DNA of 6,297 nt, from contig JAMDEM010000102.1 in the NCBI GenBank assembly GCA_023486985.1, positions 1 through 6,297 on the forward strand. Reading direction: 5' to 3'. How positions within the stretch are numbered: the stretch's first letter is position 1; each line of letters starts with the position of its first letter. The notes under the pieces were generated by a model, which saw only the letters and a list, made by a program, of their open reading frames with translations, did not search any database and was not told the origin of the DNA. The position numbers and the translations under genes were made by a program. The DNA is from Bacillota bacterium. Lineage in GTDB: Bacteria; Vulcanimicrobiota; JAMDEM01. Below, one piece after another: positions 5,119 through 6,297 of this stretch.

Positions 5119-6297
5119 ATGCAGAGGATAAAAAAAACAATAATTTTTATTCTGGTTCTCATGGTGAGTTTTTTTGTTTTTCCCGCTTATGCACAGCATA
5201 ACAAGTCTGAGGCAAAAAGGCTTGACGGCTGGGGTCAGTATTATTACAAACAAGGAAAGATAGAATCTGCGTTAGCGGCTTTTAGAAAAGCTATTGAGGC
5301 TGACAACACATACGCTCCCTCTCATGCCCACCTGGGTCAGATATTTTATGAATATAAAAATCTTGACCAGGCGACTGCAGAGTTAGAAGCTGCAGTAAAG
5401 CTTGACCCCGTTGTTCCGGACTATCCTTACATGCTTGGTCTCGTATGGAATGACCGTGGCTCGCCGGTAAAAGCAATTAAATATTTATCTCAGGCAATTA
5501 ATATTGATGCAAAAAATCCTGAGTATAAATTTGAAATTGCAAAGGCATATCAAAAACTGGGTAAATTAGACGAGGCAATTAAGAATCTCCGGGAAGCACT
5601 TAAAATAAAAAACGATCTTTATAAGGCAGATAAAGTTTTAGGTGAGATTTACAGAGACCAGAAAAAATACAAAGAAGCAACAGAGGAATTTAAAAAGGCA
5701 ATAGCCGGTTTAAAGGAAAATGACCCCACCTCTATCGAGGCAAAAAGTGAGCTTGCAGATGTTCAGGCAAAAATTAGATTGCAGCTTCTTATATTAGCAG
5801 GAGAGATAGCCGGGGGAGCGGCAGTTGCAATCGGGCTTGTATTTCTTGTGATTTTTCTCAAGAGAAAAAAAGATGAAAAACACCAGGAGACAGTTTTAAA
5901 TAACCTCTCAATTGAAAGTGCAGGCCTGGACGGTATTGCCGAATTTGCGATGAAGCAGCTTTCAATAATAGTAAAGATGCCCGTTGCAATTGTTTATATC
6001 ACGAGCAGGGACGGAAATCAGCTTGTGCCTTATGCCTCCCAGCCGGCAGATAAAAATTCAGTGGAATACCTGGAAATTGCTTCACCTGAGGAACTTTCAG
6101 CCTGGGTTAAAGGCAACGGAGGAAAGCCTTTTATCTATAACCTTGAGAAGAGAGAAGGAGCTTATGTAAAGGCTTTTCCTGATACTCCGGAGATTATTGA
6201 AAAATATGAAACAAGGATTGGCGTGCCTTTTGTTATCAGAGAAAAGCTGGGCGGCATTGCTTATCTGGGTATTAAGAAAACCAGGGACATACTGAAA
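5119..6297 (+). CDS. Membrane sensor with TPR repeats and GAF domain, 3' end outside window
   Basis: An uninterrupted frame of 393 codons runs to the window end without a stop. Domains in order: a Sec signal peptide (about 1-25, PAYA before QH); five TPR-like repeats of about 34 residues (starting near 33, 67, 101, 135 and 169, e.g. YYYKQGKIESALAAFRKAIE and AYQKLGKLDEAIKNLREAL); a transmembrane helix (about 221-247) followed by KRKK, a positive-inside signal; a short linker; and a GAF domain (about 269-389), with MPVAIVYITSRDGNQLVPYA near its start and GVPFVIREKLGGIAYLGIKK near its end. The TPRs would lie outside the cytoplasmic membrane and bind a protein or peptide, with GAF inside. GAF domains usually regulate an attached output module (kinase, GGDEF, phosphatase or sigma-54 activator), which would lie beyond the window, so the function is not known. 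The gene follows the A2M by 189 bp on the same strand, separated by hairpins. Confidence 0.85.
   Translation, partial: MQRIKKTIIFILVLMVSFFVFPAYAQHNKSEAKRLDGWGQYYYKQGKIESALAAFRKAIEADNTYAPSHAHLGQIFYEYKNLDQATAELEAAVKLDPVVPDYPYMLGLVWNDRGSPVKAIKYLSQAINIDAKNPEYKFEIAKAYQKLGKLDEAIKNLREALKIKNDLYKADKVLGEIYRDQKKYKEATEEFKKAIAGLKENDPTSIEAKSELADVQAKIRLQLLILAGEIAGGAAVAIGLVFLVIFLKRKKDEKHQETVLNNLSIESAGLDGIAEFAMKQLSIIVKMPVAIVYITSRDGNQLVPYASQPADKNSVEYLEIASPEELSAWVKGNGGKPFIYNLEKREGAYVKAFPDTPEIIEKYETRIGVPFVIREKLGGIAYLGIKKTRDILK

Noticed and set aside
4943..5140. Minus-strand open frame of 65 codons over the repeat block
   Set aside because: Its C-terminal half is just the translated palindromic repeat (LTLSLSRRGEG), a common false gene in such repeats, and it overlaps the start of the TPR-GAF gene.
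5291..6169. Short open frames inside the sensor gene (5291-5476 minus and 5984-6169 plus)
   Set aside because: They are shadows of a continuous 393-codon frame with signal peptide, TPR, transmembrane and GAF segments.

Overview
The window looks like chromosomal DNA from an uncultivated, probably anaerobic, Gram-negative-type bacterium. The signs are moderately AT-rich DNA with AAA/GAA/ATA-rich codon use, good GGAG-type ribosome binding sites, Sec signal peptides, a radical SAM (oxygen-labile Fe-S) gene, and a pseudopilin-type domain. The phylum cannot be settled from the sequence. Candidate-phylum lineages such as Omnitrophota, Elusimicrobiota or Firestonebacteria would fit, but that is a guess.

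Layout. Positions 11-316 (minus) hold the N-terminal ~100 residues of a radical SAM enzyme, with a well-formed extended -10 promoter and ribosome binding site. The gene breaks off abruptly inside a sequence at positions 1-21 that is the exact reverse complement of its own leader (324-344). This looks like a fold-back join at a contig end. Positions 317-468 are a divergent promoter region. Positions 469-4929 (plus) hold a complete secreted alpha-2-macroglobulin (A2M) of 1486 residues. Positions 4930-5118 hold two inverted, related GC-rich palindromic repeats (one a 9-bp perfect hairpin) followed by a weak promoter candidate. Positions 5119-6297 (plus) hold the first 393 codons of a membrane sensor: signal peptide, about five TPR repeats, one transmembrane helix and a cytoplasmic GAF domain. 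It is still open at the window end.

The main gene is the A2M, a protease-trapping protein. It is close in length and domain order to animal A2M/C3, with an intact Cys-Phe-Glu-Gln thioester site, a downstream His-x-Glu resembling the catalytic pair of complement C3, and a C-terminal receptor-binding-type domain. The most unusual feature is an extra segment of about 90 residues just before the bait region. It resembles the globular C-terminal domain of the type II secretion major pseudopilin GspG, including the RYP, DPWG and SLGPDGK...DDI signatures of its fold and calcium loop.

Working together: the A2M would act outside the cytoplasmic membrane as a protease trap. The TPR-GAF sensor downstream has its TPR face on the same side of the membrane, but a functional link is only suggested by adjacency. 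No pbpC, the usual partner of E. coli-type bacterial A2M, is visible here.
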